From Myxococcus sp. CA023 (GTDB taxonomy: Bacteria > Myxococcota > Myxococcia > Myxococcales > Myxococcaceae), in NCBI RefSeq assembly GCF_010998615.1, contig NZ_JAAEAH010000072.1:1-48146 (forward strand): a stretch of 48,146 nt of DNA, written 5' to 3'. Below, piece by piece: positions 26,396 through 34,905 of this stretch. The translations under genes and the position numbers were made by a program. Position 1 is the first letter of the stretch. Each line of letters begins with the position of its first letter. Below the pieces are notes generated by a model. The model was not told the DNA's origin, searched no databases, and saw only the letters and a list, made by a program, of their open reading frames with translations.

Positions 26396-27248
26396 TCAGT
26401 CCACCGCGCCACTGAACAGCTCCACCGCCCGGGCCCCATACAGCACGCCCCATATCGTCAGCGAGGCCAGCGCCAGGCCCACCGCGCCGAGCGCCTCCCA
26501 GTGCCGTCCCGATGGGCGGCCGCGCCTCCGGGTCCACCCGCCGCAGCGCCACCGCGCCCAGGACGAGGGCAAGCATCGCCATCCCCACGAAGACGACAGT
26601 CAACACGGACCACACGCCGAAGAAAGAGAACAGCGGCGTGAGCACAGGCAGGAACAGGGAGCCCACGCTCAGGGACAGCGCGTGCCGGGCAAGGGGGTTG
26701 TTGACCCGCAGGTCCCACAGCCGGTGCAGCTCGCGCTCGGGGACCTCCAGGCGGAAGAAGAGCCGACTGCGCGTGTCGCGGAAGACGTTCACCGCGACCA
26801 TCAGGGGAATGAAGAACAACAGCGCGGGCGCGCCCAGGGAAGGCGCGGAGAGCAGCATCGCCAGCAGCGGCACGGCGAGCAGGCCCATGCGCGCCCACCG
26901 CATGCCTAGGAAGAACGCCACGCCCACGCCCGCGCTGCCCAGGCACGCCAGCGTGGTGCCGACGTCCCCGGCCATCAGCGCCACCAGCGCCAGCCCGACG
27001 AGCACCACCGTGACACCGCCCACCAGCCAGGCGCTCCCGTCCCTCCGTCCCCAGAGCCCCAGCCGGAAGGTCTCCAGGTAGTTCACCTCCGGACGCACGG
27101 CGCAGGGAGGGCAGTACATCCGGCCCATCACCCACGTCGTGCACGCGGTGCAGACGAAGCCGCCGCAGCGCTGGCAGGTGGCACCCGCGAGCGCATCCGG
27201 ATGGAGGGCGCAGCGGGGCAGGGCACCGGCTGGGACTTCGGCGGACAT
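26396..27248 (-). CDS. B-box-type zinc-finger membrane protein, frameshifted near its end
   Basis: The N-terminus (about 10-50) is a B-box-like zinc ribbon: CALHP...CQRCGGFVCTAC...YCPPC. Several transmembrane helices follow (around WLVGGVTVVLVGLALVALMA, LLAVPLLAMLLSAP, LLFFIPLMVAVNVF and VWSVLTVVFVGMAMLALVL). After VDPEARPP the open frame turns into Gly/Arg/Pro-rich sequence that runs into the DUF2267 gene. In the +1 frame the same DNA reads GRHWEALGAVGLALASLTIW and ends ELFSGAVD with TGA at 26396-26398, a convincing last helix. The reading frame therefore appears broken at about 26500-26525 by one extra base, either a real mutation or a sequence error. The ATG is at 27248. Confidence 0.75.
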
Positions 27249-27394
27249 GATTTCAGTCTCTCATGCTGACCAGGAACCAACATCCCGGGGCACGGTCCTT
27301 TCCCGCCACCATTCCCTACCCACGGTACCGGACGTGCGTGCTAAGCGCGTCACGTGAGTCATTGGCACCGAGACCCGGAGGCACCTTGTTCCGA

Positions 27395-28807
27395 ATGAAG
27401 GCCCTCGTCGCCGCAGCCCTCGTGTTCAGTGGGCCGCCGGCGCTTGCCCAGACACCGACACCCCAGGAGGCGAAGCCGCTGGAGCCCGGCCGCGAGGCGC
27501 TCGCCATCTCGTATGAGAAATACGCGCTGCCCAACGGCCTGGAGGTCATCCTCTCCGTGGACCGGAAGCTGCCGGTGGTGGCCGTCAACATCTGGTACCA
27601 CGTCGGCGCGTATCACGAGCAACCCGGCCGCACCGGCTTCGCGCACCTGTTCGAGCACATGATGTTCCAGGGCTCGCGCAACGTGGCCGACGACGTCCAC
27701 ATCGCCCGGCTGGAGCAACTGGGCGCCACCGACCTCAACGGCACCACCAGCTTCGACCGCACCAACTACTTCGAGACCGTCCCCAGCAACCACCTGGAGA
27801 CGGCGCTGTGGCTGGAGAGCGACCGCATGGGCTTCCTGCTCGACGCCATCACGCCGGAGAAGCTGGAGACGCAGCGCGAGGTGGTGAAGAACGAGCGGCG
27901 CGAATCCATTGAAACCGCGCCGTACGGCGCCGCCCGCGAGAAGGCGTGGCACGCGCTCTTCCCGCTGCCGCACCCGTACCACGGGGATGTCATCGGCTCG
28001 ATGAAGGACCTGAACGCGGCCAACGTGGACGACGTGAAGGACTTCTTCCGCAAGTGGTACGCGCCGTCCAACGCCACGCTGGCCATCGTCGGTGACTTCG
28101 ACGTGGCGAAGACGAAGGCGCTGGTGGAGAAGTACTTCGGCACGCTGCCCAGCCACGCCCGGCCGCAGCGGCCGGAGGTCGCGCCGGTGAACCTCACCGC
28201 GCCCGTGGTGCTGCGCGAGGAGGAGCGCGTGGCCCGGCTGCCGCTCTTGTCCATCCAGTGGCTCACGCCCGCGTACCTGGAAGAAGGGGACGCCACCGCG
28301 GACGTGCTGGCCACCGCGCTGTCCACCGGCAAGGCCAGCCGCCTCTACCGCCGGCTGGTGCTGGACAAGGAGCTGGCCCAGAGCGTCAGCGCCACCCAGC
28401 AGAGCCAGGGCGCGCAGTCCGTCTTCTCGGTGGACGTGGTGGCGCGGCCCGGCGTGTCCACGGACACGCTGCTCCAGGAGGTGGACGCGGTGCTGGACGA
28501 GGTCCGCCAGCAGGGCATCACCCCGCAGGAGATTGCCCGCGCACGCACGCGCTACGACACGCGCACGCTGGCCGGCCTCCAGTCCGTCGGCGGCTTCGGC
28601 GGCAAGGCGGACGTCCTCCAGAGCTACAACCACTTCGTCGGCGAGCCCAACTACGTGGCCCAGGACCTGGCTCGCTACGAGTCGGTGACGCCCGAAGCCG
28701 TGAAACAGTTCGCCCAGGACTCGCTGCGCCCCGGCGCGCGCGTCATCCTCCACGCGGTGCCGCCCGCACGCCGGCAGGCGCCCCTCGACTCGAAGGAGCG
28801 CCACTGA
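27395..28807 (+). CDS. M16 zinc metallopeptidase, catalytic subunit
   Basis: A 470-aa exported single-unit M16 peptidase. A signal peptide (1-19, ending ALAQ) is followed by a core with HLFEH (His84, Glu87, His88) in the context RTGFAHLFEHMMFQG. The downstream REVVKNERRESIE helix carries the third zinc ligand, and a C-terminal half follows. The start is most likely ATG 27395, although GGAGG lies 13 bases upstream. An in-frame TTG at 27386 sits 4 bases from the same GGAGG and is possible. Its stop overlaps the next gene's start (TGATG), so it is expressed with an HxxEH-less partner, as in mitochondrial processing peptidase and other bacterial M16 pairs. Confidence 0.93.
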   Translation: MKALVAAALVFSGPPALAQTPTPQEAKPLEPGREALAISYEKYALPNGLEVILSVDRKLPVVAVNIWYHVGAYHEQPGRTGFAHLFEHMMFQGSRNVADDVHIARLEQLGATDLNGTTSFDRTNYFETVPSNHLETALWLESDRMGFLLDAITPEKLETQREVVKNERRESIETAPYGAAREKAWHALFPLPHPYHGDVIGSMKDLNAANVDDVKDFFRKWYAPSNATLAIVGDFDVAKTKALVEKYFGTLPSHARPQRPEVAPVNLTAPVVLREEERVARLPLLSIQWLTPAYLEEGDATADVLATALSTGKASRLYRRLVLDKELAQSVSATQQSQGAQSVFSVDVVARPGVSTDTLLQEVDAVLDEVRQQGITPQEIARARTRYDTRTLAGLQSVGGFGGKADVLQSYNHFVGEPNYVAQDLARYESVTPEAVKQFAQDSLRPGARVILHAVPPARRQAPLDSKERH

Positions 28808-30324
28808 TGCGCCGCCTCTTCTCCGCCCTGCTCGTCACCACGCTGGCCGCCTGCGCCAGCAACCCGAAGCCCGCGCCGGCCAATCCGGACTCGCCCGCGC
28901 TGGGAGAGAAGGCGGCCCCGGCCGAAGCCACGGCTGACGCCGAGTCCTTCCGCGCCACGCCGCCCAAGCCCGGCAAGGCGCCGGACCTGGTGCTGCCCAC
29001 CTTCCAGAGCGCGAAGCTGGACAACGGCATCACCGTGATTGTGAGCACGCGGCGGGAGCTGCCGCTCGTGTTCGCGGGCGTGGCCTTCGCCGCGGGCAGC
29101 GCGCAGGACCCCAAGGGCAAGGAAGGGCTCGCCGAGCTGACGTACCGCATGCTGCTGGAAGGCGCGGGCAAGCGGGACACGGTGGTGCTGGACAACGCCT
29201 TCGCGGACCTGGGTGTGACTCCCGCCATGGACGTGCAGGCGGACGGCGCGCAGGTGGGCGTGCGCGTGCTGACGCGCAACCTGGACGCGGCCATGGCCCT
29301 GCTGTCGGACGTGGCGCTGCGACCCGCTTTCAACCTCGACGCCTTCGAGCGGCGCAAGAAGCAGCAGCTGGCGGACCTGGTGCGCGCGATGGGGCAGCCC
29401 GGCGTGCTGGCACAGCTGGCCTACCTGGAGGCCGTGTTCGGGCTGGGGCACCCCTACGGACACCTCCCCGAGGGCACGCCCGCGTCCGTGCAGGCGCTCA
29501 CCCTGGCGGACGTGATGTGCTTCTACCGGAAGCACACCGGCCCCAAGGCCCAGGCGGTCATCCTCACCGGTGACATCAGCCTGGAAGAAGGGGTGGCCCT
29601 GGCGAAGAGGCACTTCAGCTGGTCGAAGAACAAGGCCACGCCGCCGCCTCCGCCGCCGGCCACGAAGGCTCCGCCGCGTCAGCAGGTGTATGTGGTGCCC
29701 AAGCCGGGCCTGGACCAGACGCTGCTGCTGGTGGGCCGCGCCGGCATCGCCGCGGGGAACCCGGACGAGTATCCGCTGGAGCTGGCCACCACCGTGTTCG
29801 GTGGCTTCTTCGGCAGCCGCCTCAACATGAACCTGCGCGAGAACAAGGGCTACAGCTACGGCGCGGGCGCCAGCCTCTCTCCGCGCCTGGGCGTGGGGCC
29901 GCTCACCGCGTACAGCTCCGTGCGCCAGGACGTGACGGGCCCGGCCTTGAGCGAGGTGATGAACGAGCTGACGGGCCTGAAGAACCGGCCCATCACCGCC
30001 GAGGAGCTGGAGGCCGCGCGCGAGGGCCTCATCCGCGCCTTCCCGGGCGCCTTCGAGTCCGTGGAGGGCCTGGGCGCCAGCGCCGCGGCGCTCTTCATCA
30101 CCCGCCGCCCGCTGGACGAGTTCAACCGCACCGTGGAGGGCCTGCGCGACGCCAGCGCCGCGGACGTGCAGCGCATGGCCGAGCAGTACCTGGACCCGGC
30201 CTCGATGCAGATTGTCCTCGTGGGTGACCCGGCGACCATCCAGGAGCAGGTGACGCCGCTCGGCCTGGGCAAGCTGGTGCCCATCGAGCCGGATGAAGCA
30301 CCGGTGCCGCGCGCGGCGAAGTAG
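28807..30324 (+). CDS. M16-family lipoprotein, non-catalytic partner
   Basis: A 505-aa lipoprotein: lipobox TTLAAC with Cys16, then an Ala/Pro-rich tether to about 60. The M16 fold follows (LDNGITVIVSTRRELPLVFAGVAF ... GLAELTYRMLLEGAGKRD), but the place of HxxEH reads ELTYRM, so zinc cannot bind. The Pro-rich PPPPPPATKAPP joins the two halves. The substrate-grasping Gly-rich FGGFFGSRLNMNLRENKGYSYG is intact. The start overlaps the catalytic gene by one base. The pair should form an envelope heterodimer, with this subunit anchoring it to a membrane (inference from family precedent). Confidence 0.92.
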   Translation: MRRLFSALLVTTLAACASNPKPAPANPDSPALGEKAAPAEATADAESFRATPPKPGKAPDLVLPTFQSAKLDNGITVIVSTRRELPLVFAGVAFAAGSAQDPKGKEGLAELTYRMLLEGAGKRDTVVLDNAFADLGVTPAMDVQADGAQVGVRVLTRNLDAAMALLSDVALRPAFNLDAFERRKKQQLADLVRAMGQPGVLAQLAYLEAVFGLGHPYGHLPEGTPASVQALTLADVMCFYRKHTGPKAQAVILTGDISLEEGVALAKRHFSWSKNKATPPPPPPATKAPPRQQVYVVPKPGLDQTLLLVGRAGIAAGNPDEYPLELATTVFGGFFGSRLNMNLRENKGYSYGAGASLSPRLGVGPLTAYSSVRQDVTGPALSEVMNELTGLKNRPITAEELEAAREGLIRAFPGAFESVEGLGASAAALFITRRPLDEFNRTVEGLRDASAADVQRMAEQYLDPASMQIVLVGDPATIQEQVTPLGLGKLVPIEPDEAPVPRAAK

Positions 30325-30340
30325 CACGCAGGCAGTCATC

Positions 30341-30383
30341 CCGGGCCGTGGTGGCGAGACATTGCTCGCGGGCCACGGCCCGG
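30341..30383. terminator. Strong nested hairpin terminator
   Basis: CCGGGCCGTGG (30341-30351) pairs perfectly with CCACGGCCCGG (30373-30383). Inside it GCGAG pairs with CTCGC around a short loop. It sits between the convergent M16 operon and the small acidic-protein gene. Confidence 0.8.
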
Positions 30384-30429
30384 TGTTTCACGGGGTACGA
30401 GGTCCGAAGGTCCGGGCCTCCCCTGTGGC

Positions 30430-30738
30430 TCAGCGGTTGCGCGCCTCGTCTTCCTCGTCGGAAACCTGTCGCTCCTCGGCTCGCTCGCGGCCCCGGCGCT
30501 CGCGCTCCAGTTCGTCCGCCTCGTCGATGGGGCTGCGGATGTCGGGGACGTAGCCGCCCACCTCGGTGTCACTGTCCAGGGCGAACTTCTGCTCGCGGGT
30601 GTCGCGGATGGAGTCCGCGGAGTACAGCGGCAGGGTGTCGTCGGCTTCCAGTCCCCGCTCCACGCGGTCCGGCGCATAGGGAGGCTTGGTGGCGGCCTCC
30701 TTGCCTCCCGTGTACGGGTCGTACTTCCTGTTCGGCAT
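30430..30738 (-). CDS. hypothetical acidic, disordered 102-aa protein
   Basis: I do not recognise a family. The 102 residues are strongly charged and low in hydrophobics, starting MPNRKYDPYTGGKEAATKPP and ending in a repetitive Glu/Arg tail (ELERERRGRERAEERQVSDE), so it is probably disordered or a long charged helix. The ATG at 30738 follows GAGGAG at 6 bases, which is strong evidence for translation. It has no operon partner: the M16 operon is convergent and the next minus-strand gene to the right is more than 250 bp away. Confidence 0.7.
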   Translation of the reverse strand: MPNRKYDPYTGGKEAATKPPYAPDRVERGLEADDTLPLYSADSIRDTREQKFALDSDTEVGGYVPDIRSPIDEADELERERRGRERAEERQVSDEEDEARNR

Positions 30739-30914
30739 GGTGCGCTCCTCGTCGAAGTGGGTACCGCTCCGAAGCTGAATGTCGGAGCGCGCTCGCGGCG
30801 CACCAAGGTCCCCGCGGAGGGCCGGGGGCACGCCCGGCCGCCCGGCTCACGAGGAAGGTGAGGACGCCCGAAGGCATCCCCAAGTTGCCCACAGGTGGGC
30901 CACCCACCGCCGCG

Positions 30915-31037
30915 TCACTTCCCGAGGAAGTCGAGCAACGCCGTGTGGAACTTCTCCGGCGCCTCGGGGTGGAGAGACGCCTGTAGCGCGAAGGAGGCGC
31001 GGGCGCAGGCCGTTCGACGCGGGTCCGGAAGATTCGT
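30915..31037 (-). pseudogene. C-terminal remnant of an alpha/beta hydrolase
   Basis: Directly after the MFS stop, and in the same frame, the minus strand reads RASFALQASLHPEAPEKFHT then ALLDFLGK and a TGA at 30915-30917. The HPEAPEKFHTALLDFL tail is the usual C-terminal helix of alpha/beta hydrolases (after the catalytic His strand). No start codon or upstream hydrolase body exists. It may be what is left of a hydrolase gene that once followed this MFS gene, echoing the intact MFS-hydrolase pair at 383-2421. Confidence 0.6.
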
Positions 31038-32273
31038 CTACGCGCCAGCGCCGTCGAAGTGCTGCGGGCGCAGCAGCCGCAACGTCAGCACCAGCGCGAG
31101 GAACAGCACACTGGCGCTCACGGTGACGAAGCGCACGCCCATCCGGTCGGCCATCGCGCCCAGGCCCCACACGCCCGACGCATACGCGCCGCCGAGCACC
31201 ATGCTGTACAGGCTGCTCATGCGCGCCTGCAGCTCTCGGGGCACGCGCGACTGGCAGTACGCGTGCATCCCGCTCATCAGCATCATGTAGTTGGCGCCGA
31301 GCACGAAGATGACGGCGGCGGCCACCTGCAGCGTGGGCGACAGCCAGTACAGCGTGGACACGCCGCCAATGGACATCGCCACGAGGCCCAGCAGCTTGCG
31401 CTGGCCCAGCTTGTCCACCAGCGTGCCCACCAGCAGCGCGGCCGTCACCGCGCCCGCGCCCTGGCAGGTGACAAGCAGCGACGTGGCCGCCGCGCCCTGG
31501 CCGAAGACGCGGATGGCGAACACCGGCACCAGGCCGATGAAGGGCGCCACCAGGGCCGCGACCAGCAGCGTGCCCCACAGCATCAGCGAGATTTCCGAAT
31601 CGCCCCGCGCCACGGAGAAGCCGTGGGCAATCTGCCGCCACAGGCCCTGCGTGGCCTTCGCTGTCGTCCGTGTCAGCGTCTTCACCTGCGACAGCGCCAC
31701 CAACACCGCGACGAAGGACAGTGTATTGATGAGCAGCGCCCAGGACGTCCCGCCCATGCTCAGCACCAGCGCGGCCAGCGCCGGACCGATGATGCGCCCC
31801 AGGTTGAACTGCGCCGAGTTGAGGCTCATGGCGCTGTGCAAGTCCCGGGGTGGCACGAGCTCCGCGAGCATCGCCGCGAAGGCGGGATTGATGAGCGTGC
31901 TGGCGCAGCCGTGGACGAAGGAGATGACGGCCACGACGGGGACGCTGAGTCGGTGCGTGAAGGCCAGCGTCGTCAACACGCCCGCGAGCACCAACTGCAC
32001 CACCGTGCCCAGCGCGACGTAGATGCGACGGTCGAACCGGTCCGCGAGCGCGCCGCCCACCGGCGACAGCACCACCGCGGGGAGGAAGGTGAGGGCGACG
32101 ATGCCACCCGTCCACTCGGCGCGGCCCGTGGCCTCGGTGACGTACACACCCATGGCCACCGTCTCCATCCAGGTGCCGATGGTGGAGATCAGGGCTCCCA
32201 CCCAGACCGCGAAGTAACCGGGGTGGTCGAAGGCACGAAGCGAGGAGAGACGTGGCAGTCGAAGGGTGCGCAC
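31038..32273 (-). CDS. MFS transporter (EntS-like MFS_3 type)
   Basis: A 411-aa twelve-helix inner-membrane transporter. Features are FDHPGYFAVWVGALISTIGTWM in the first helix, the motif-A loop GGALADRFDRR after helix 2, and SAMSLNSAQFNLGRIIGPAL in helix 5 to 6, all typical of the EntS/enterobactin-exporter-like MFS branch. Substrate is unknown. The start is GTG at 32273 with AAAGG eight bases upstream; no ATG lies near. The gene is followed immediately by a hydrolase remnant in the same frame. Confidence 0.9.
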   Translation of the reverse strand: MRTLRLPRLSSLRAFDHPGYFAVWVGALISTIGTWMETVAMGVYVTEATGRAEWTGGIVALTFLPAVVLSPVGGALADRFDRRIYVALGTVVQLVLAGVLTTLAFTHRLSVPVVAVISFVHGCASTLINPAFAAMLAELVPPRDLHSAMSLNSAQFNLGRIIGPALAALVLSMGGTSWALLINTLSFVAVLVALSQVKTLTRTTAKATQGLWRQIAHGFSVARGDSEISLMLWGTLLVAALVAPFIGLVPVFAIRVFGQGAAATSLLVTCQGAGAVTAALLVGTLVDKLGQRKLLGLVAMSIGGVSTLYWLSPTLQVAAAVIFVLGANYMMLMSGMHAYCQSRVPRELQARMSSLYSMVLGGAYASGVWGLGAMADRMGVRFVTVSASVLFLALVLTLRLLRPQHFDGAGA

Positions 32274-32436
32274 GGCAGGGACCTTTGTATCCCGGAGCCG
32301 TGCGACATGCCTGTAGGGGCCGGCAGTTGCTTTGAGCCGCTATGACGGAAGCTGGGACACATCCAGCAGCCGCGCTTCAGCCCGGGCTCGAGGTCCGTGA
32401 AGCACCCACACGCCGCCGTGCGCACGAGACGACGTG

Positions 32437-34053
32437 TCAGCGCATGGAGACAGGACCCTTGCCGCGGACCTTCACGGTGCCGTCGTCGGAGATGCGCGCG
32501 CCCGTCTCCGGGAAGTCATCCGCGGTGAGGTCGCGGACCGCCTTGATGACGGCGCCCTTCGGGTCCGGCACGGCGATGCCCCTGTCCACCTGCTTCGTGG
32601 GGAGGATGCGGCCCGCCGTGAAGTCGCCGTCGCGGTTCAGCTCGACCTCCAGCACCATGCCCAGGCCCTGCGGACCGCGCAGGTTGAACCGGCCATAGGT
32701 GGCGAAGTTGCCCAGCGAGTAGGCGATGAGCCGGCCCTTGTAGAACTCCATGCCGCGCACCACGTGCGGGCCATGGCCGATGACCAGGTGCGCGCCCGCG
32801 TCCACCACCGCACGCGAGAAGGCCCGCAAATCACCCCGGTCCTCGCCGTGGAACTTCTCCCGGCCCTTGGGCACGTGCAGCGCCTTGCTGCCCTCCGCGC
32901 CGCCGTGGAACGACACGATGACGATGTCGTGCTCGGCGGCGGCCACGCGCACCAGCCCCGTCGCCGTGGTCAGGTTGTTGAGGTGGTTGCACGACGGCGA
33001 CGTGTGGAACGCCACCATGCCGATGAGCAGGCCGTTGCGCTCCACCGTGGCCACCGTGCCCGGCGCGCCGCTCCACGCGATGCCCAGCGCGTCGAGCGTG
33101 GACTCCGTCGCGCGGCGGCACTCCTCGCCGAAGTCACCCGAGTGGTTGTTGGCCGTGGACGCCAGGTCCACCCCGGCCTCCTTCAGGTACTGGCCGTATT
33201 CGGTGGGCGAGCGGAACGCATAGCAGTTTTTCGACGAGCGGCACTTCTTCGTCTCGCCCGTGTCGCACAGCGGCCCTTCCAGGTTGATGAAGGTGAGGTC
33301 CGCGTCCTCCAGCAACGGGCGCACGCCGGCAATCACGCTGCCGGCGCCATCGGGAGGCAGGTGGCCTTCGGGCACGGTGGTGCCCAGCATGACGTCACCC
33401 ACCGCGCGGATGCGCACCTTCGCGTTGGCCGGCGGGGGAGGGCGGTTGATGAGCTGAGGCCCCTGCAACAGCTTCGCCTGGAGCATGGCCTGCCCACGGG
33501 CCTGGGCCAGCGCGCCCTCGAGGTCCGGGTGGTCCGGCTGGAGCTTCTGTACCTCGGACCACTGCGTGTAGGCCTCCGCCCACTGGTTCTCCAGCGAGTG
33601 CGCCCAGCCCAGCTCCCAGCGGCAATCCACGCGCGAGGGCGCGGCCTCCACGCAGGCGGACAGCTGGGTGATGGCCGTGGGTGCGTCCTTCGCCTGGAGG
33701 GATTCCATGCCTCGGGCGTAGCTCGTGTCCGGGTCGGCCAGCGGGCCACGCGGGGTGGCGCTCTTGCCCATGGCCAGGGCCGCGGCGCGCAGGGCGGCGG
33801 CGCCGGCCTCCGCGGCGGCACGGCCCAGGTCCAGCACCGCGCCGGAGTCACCGGCACGAGGGTAGGCGTTGAGGTCCGTGATGACAGTCTCTGGCGCGGG
33901 CGCAGTGCCCTGGGAATCTGGGCCCTGGGTCGAGCTCGAATCGGCGTTGGGGCCTTGCGAGGGAGAGACGTGCTGGGCGGGGGCGGACTCACGCGCCGAA
34001 GCAGCACCCGGCGTGGTGGCGAGCGCCATCAAGAGGAAGACGGACGAGGGCAT
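32437..34053 (-). CDS. CapA-family (PGA_cap) metallophosphatase-like protein with TPR-like region
   Basis: A 538-aa protein with a signal-peptide-like N-terminus (MPSSVFLLMALATTPGAASA). Residues 105-200 form TPR-like helices (YARGMESLQAKDAPTAITQL, WELGWAHSLENQWAEAYTQW). Residues 212-485 are a CapA domain: VRIRAVGDVMLGTTV, FINLEGPL, DLASTANNHSGDFGEE, IVIVSFHGGAE, HLVIGHGPHVVRGMEFYKGRLIAYSLGNF. These are the metal-binding motifs of the poly-gamma-glutamate CapA/calcineurin-like fold. In CapA systems it helps polymer export, but no capB or capC gene is nearby, so a polyglutamate role is not supported. The ATG is at 34053. Confidence 0.88.
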   Translation of the reverse strand: MPSSVFLLMALATTPGAASARESAPAQHVSPSQGPNADSSSTQGPDSQGTAPAPETVITDLNAYPRAGDSGAVLDLGRAAAEAGAAALRAAALAMGKSATPRGPLADPDTSYARGMESLQAKDAPTAITQLSACVEAAPSRVDCRWELGWAHSLENQWAEAYTQWSEVQKLQPDHPDLEGALAQARGQAMLQAKLLQGPQLINRPPPPANAKVRIRAVGDVMLGTTVPEGHLPPDGAGSVIAGVRPLLEDADLTFINLEGPLCDTGETKKCRSSKNCYAFRSPTEYGQYLKEAGVDLASTANNHSGDFGEECRRATESTLDALGIAWSGAPGTVATVERNGLLIGMVAFHTSPSCNHLNNLTTATGLVRVAAAEHDIVIVSFHGGAEGSKALHVPKGREKFHGEDRGDLRAFSRAVVDAGAHLVIGHGPHVVRGMEFYKGRLIAYSLGNFATYGRFNLRGPQGLGMVLEVELNRDGDFTAGRILPTKQVDRGIAVPDPKGAVIKAVRDLTADDFPETGARISDDGTVKVRGKGPVSMR

Positions 34054-34128
34054 GTCCCGCCATTGTAGGGGCCCTCCTGGGATTCTGTGACAGGGGAGAT
34101 GACCTCGCCCTGCTCAGCAGCCAGGCAG

Positions 34129-34171
34129 GCGACACACACCTCATCGGTCAGGGTGATGGGATGTGTGTCGC
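34129..34171. terminator. Long imperfect hairpin between the DoxX and CapA-like genes
   Basis: GCGACACACA (34129-34138) pairs perfectly with TGTGTGTCGC (34162-34171), and the pairing continues inward with CC/GG and CATC/GATG around a short loop. It lies just after the DoxX gene (minus strand) and before the CapA-like gene, so it could terminate the former or be an operator of the latter. Confidence 0.5.
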
Positions 34172-34185
34172 GGCACGGCCCGGGT

Positions 34186-34692
34186 TCAACCCATCACGTC
34201 GAGCAGCACCGAACGGCGGCGCTGCCGCGGCAGGAACCGCAGCCGCCGCAGCTCCTTGCGCTTCACCCGGCGCTCGATGGCGCTGTGGACGGAGAGCGGT
34301 CCCGGGCCTCGCAGCAGCAGGCCGAGCGCGATGGCTCCCAGCGCCAGGTTGAACTCGTAGCCGCCCTTCGTGTTGTCGAAGCCCTTGGAGCCATGGACCT
34401 TGGCCACGGCGATGGCTTGCGTGACGAGGACGGCCAGCGCGGCGGGGCGCGTGGCGATGCCCAGGATGGAGCTCACGCCCACGAGCAGCTCCACCACCCC
34501 CGTGACGATGACCCAGGGCTTGCCTGGCTTGAAGCCCAACTGCTCGAACAAGCCCGCGTGTTGCGCGGTGCCCTCGGGGCGGAGCTTGGACACGCCATGC
34601 ACCAACATCGTCGACCCGAGCGACAGGCGCGGCGGCAGCAGGGCCGCTGCCTTCAGGATGCTCGGTTGCTCGGTCAGGGTCGCCACGTTCAT
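34186..34692 (-). CDS. DoxX family membrane protein
   Basis: A 168-aa DoxX protein with four hydrophobic segments: around LSLGSTMLVHGVSKL, WVIVTGVVELLVGVSSILGI, ALAVLVTQAIAVAKV and LALGAIALGLLLRGPGPLSV. The motif GLFEQLGFKPGKPW between helices 1 and 2 and HGSKGFDNTKGGYEFNLAL before the last helix are typical of the DoxX/YphA group. A basic C-terminal tail (VKRKELRRLRFLPRQRRR) should face the cytoplasm. The ATG at 34692 has AAGGAG upstream. It differs clearly from the shorter DoxX at 10919. Confidence 0.88.
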   Translation of the reverse strand: MNVATLTEQPSILKAAALLPPRLSLGSTMLVHGVSKLRPEGTAQHAGLFEQLGFKPGKPWVIVTGVVELLVGVSSILGIATRPAALAVLVTQAIAVAKVHGSKGFDNTKGGYEFNLALGAIALGLLLRGPGPLSVHSAIERRVKRKELRRLRFLPRQRRRSVLLDVMG

Positions 34693-34905
34693 ACCTGCCA
34701 CTCCTTGGATGGGCCGGGGCCGTTGCCGGAAACCTGGGTAGGTTGGGCCCGGCATGGGCGCATGGCACGCCGCGGCGATTCCGCCTCCCTTGCCCGGTAG
34801 GCATACTGCCGGCCCCAAGGGGCCTGCCTCATGAGGCGGGAGTGGACCCGAATCCCTGGGGCGGCCCCGCGTGAATACCCACTGGTACGAGGCAGTCACC
34901 CCGTC

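Noticed and set aside
30381..30400. TGTTTCACG near 30385 and the TGAAAC units near dnaA as parS sites
   Set aside because: Only half of the palindrome TGTTTCACGTGAAACA is present in each case; no parA or parB gene is in the window.
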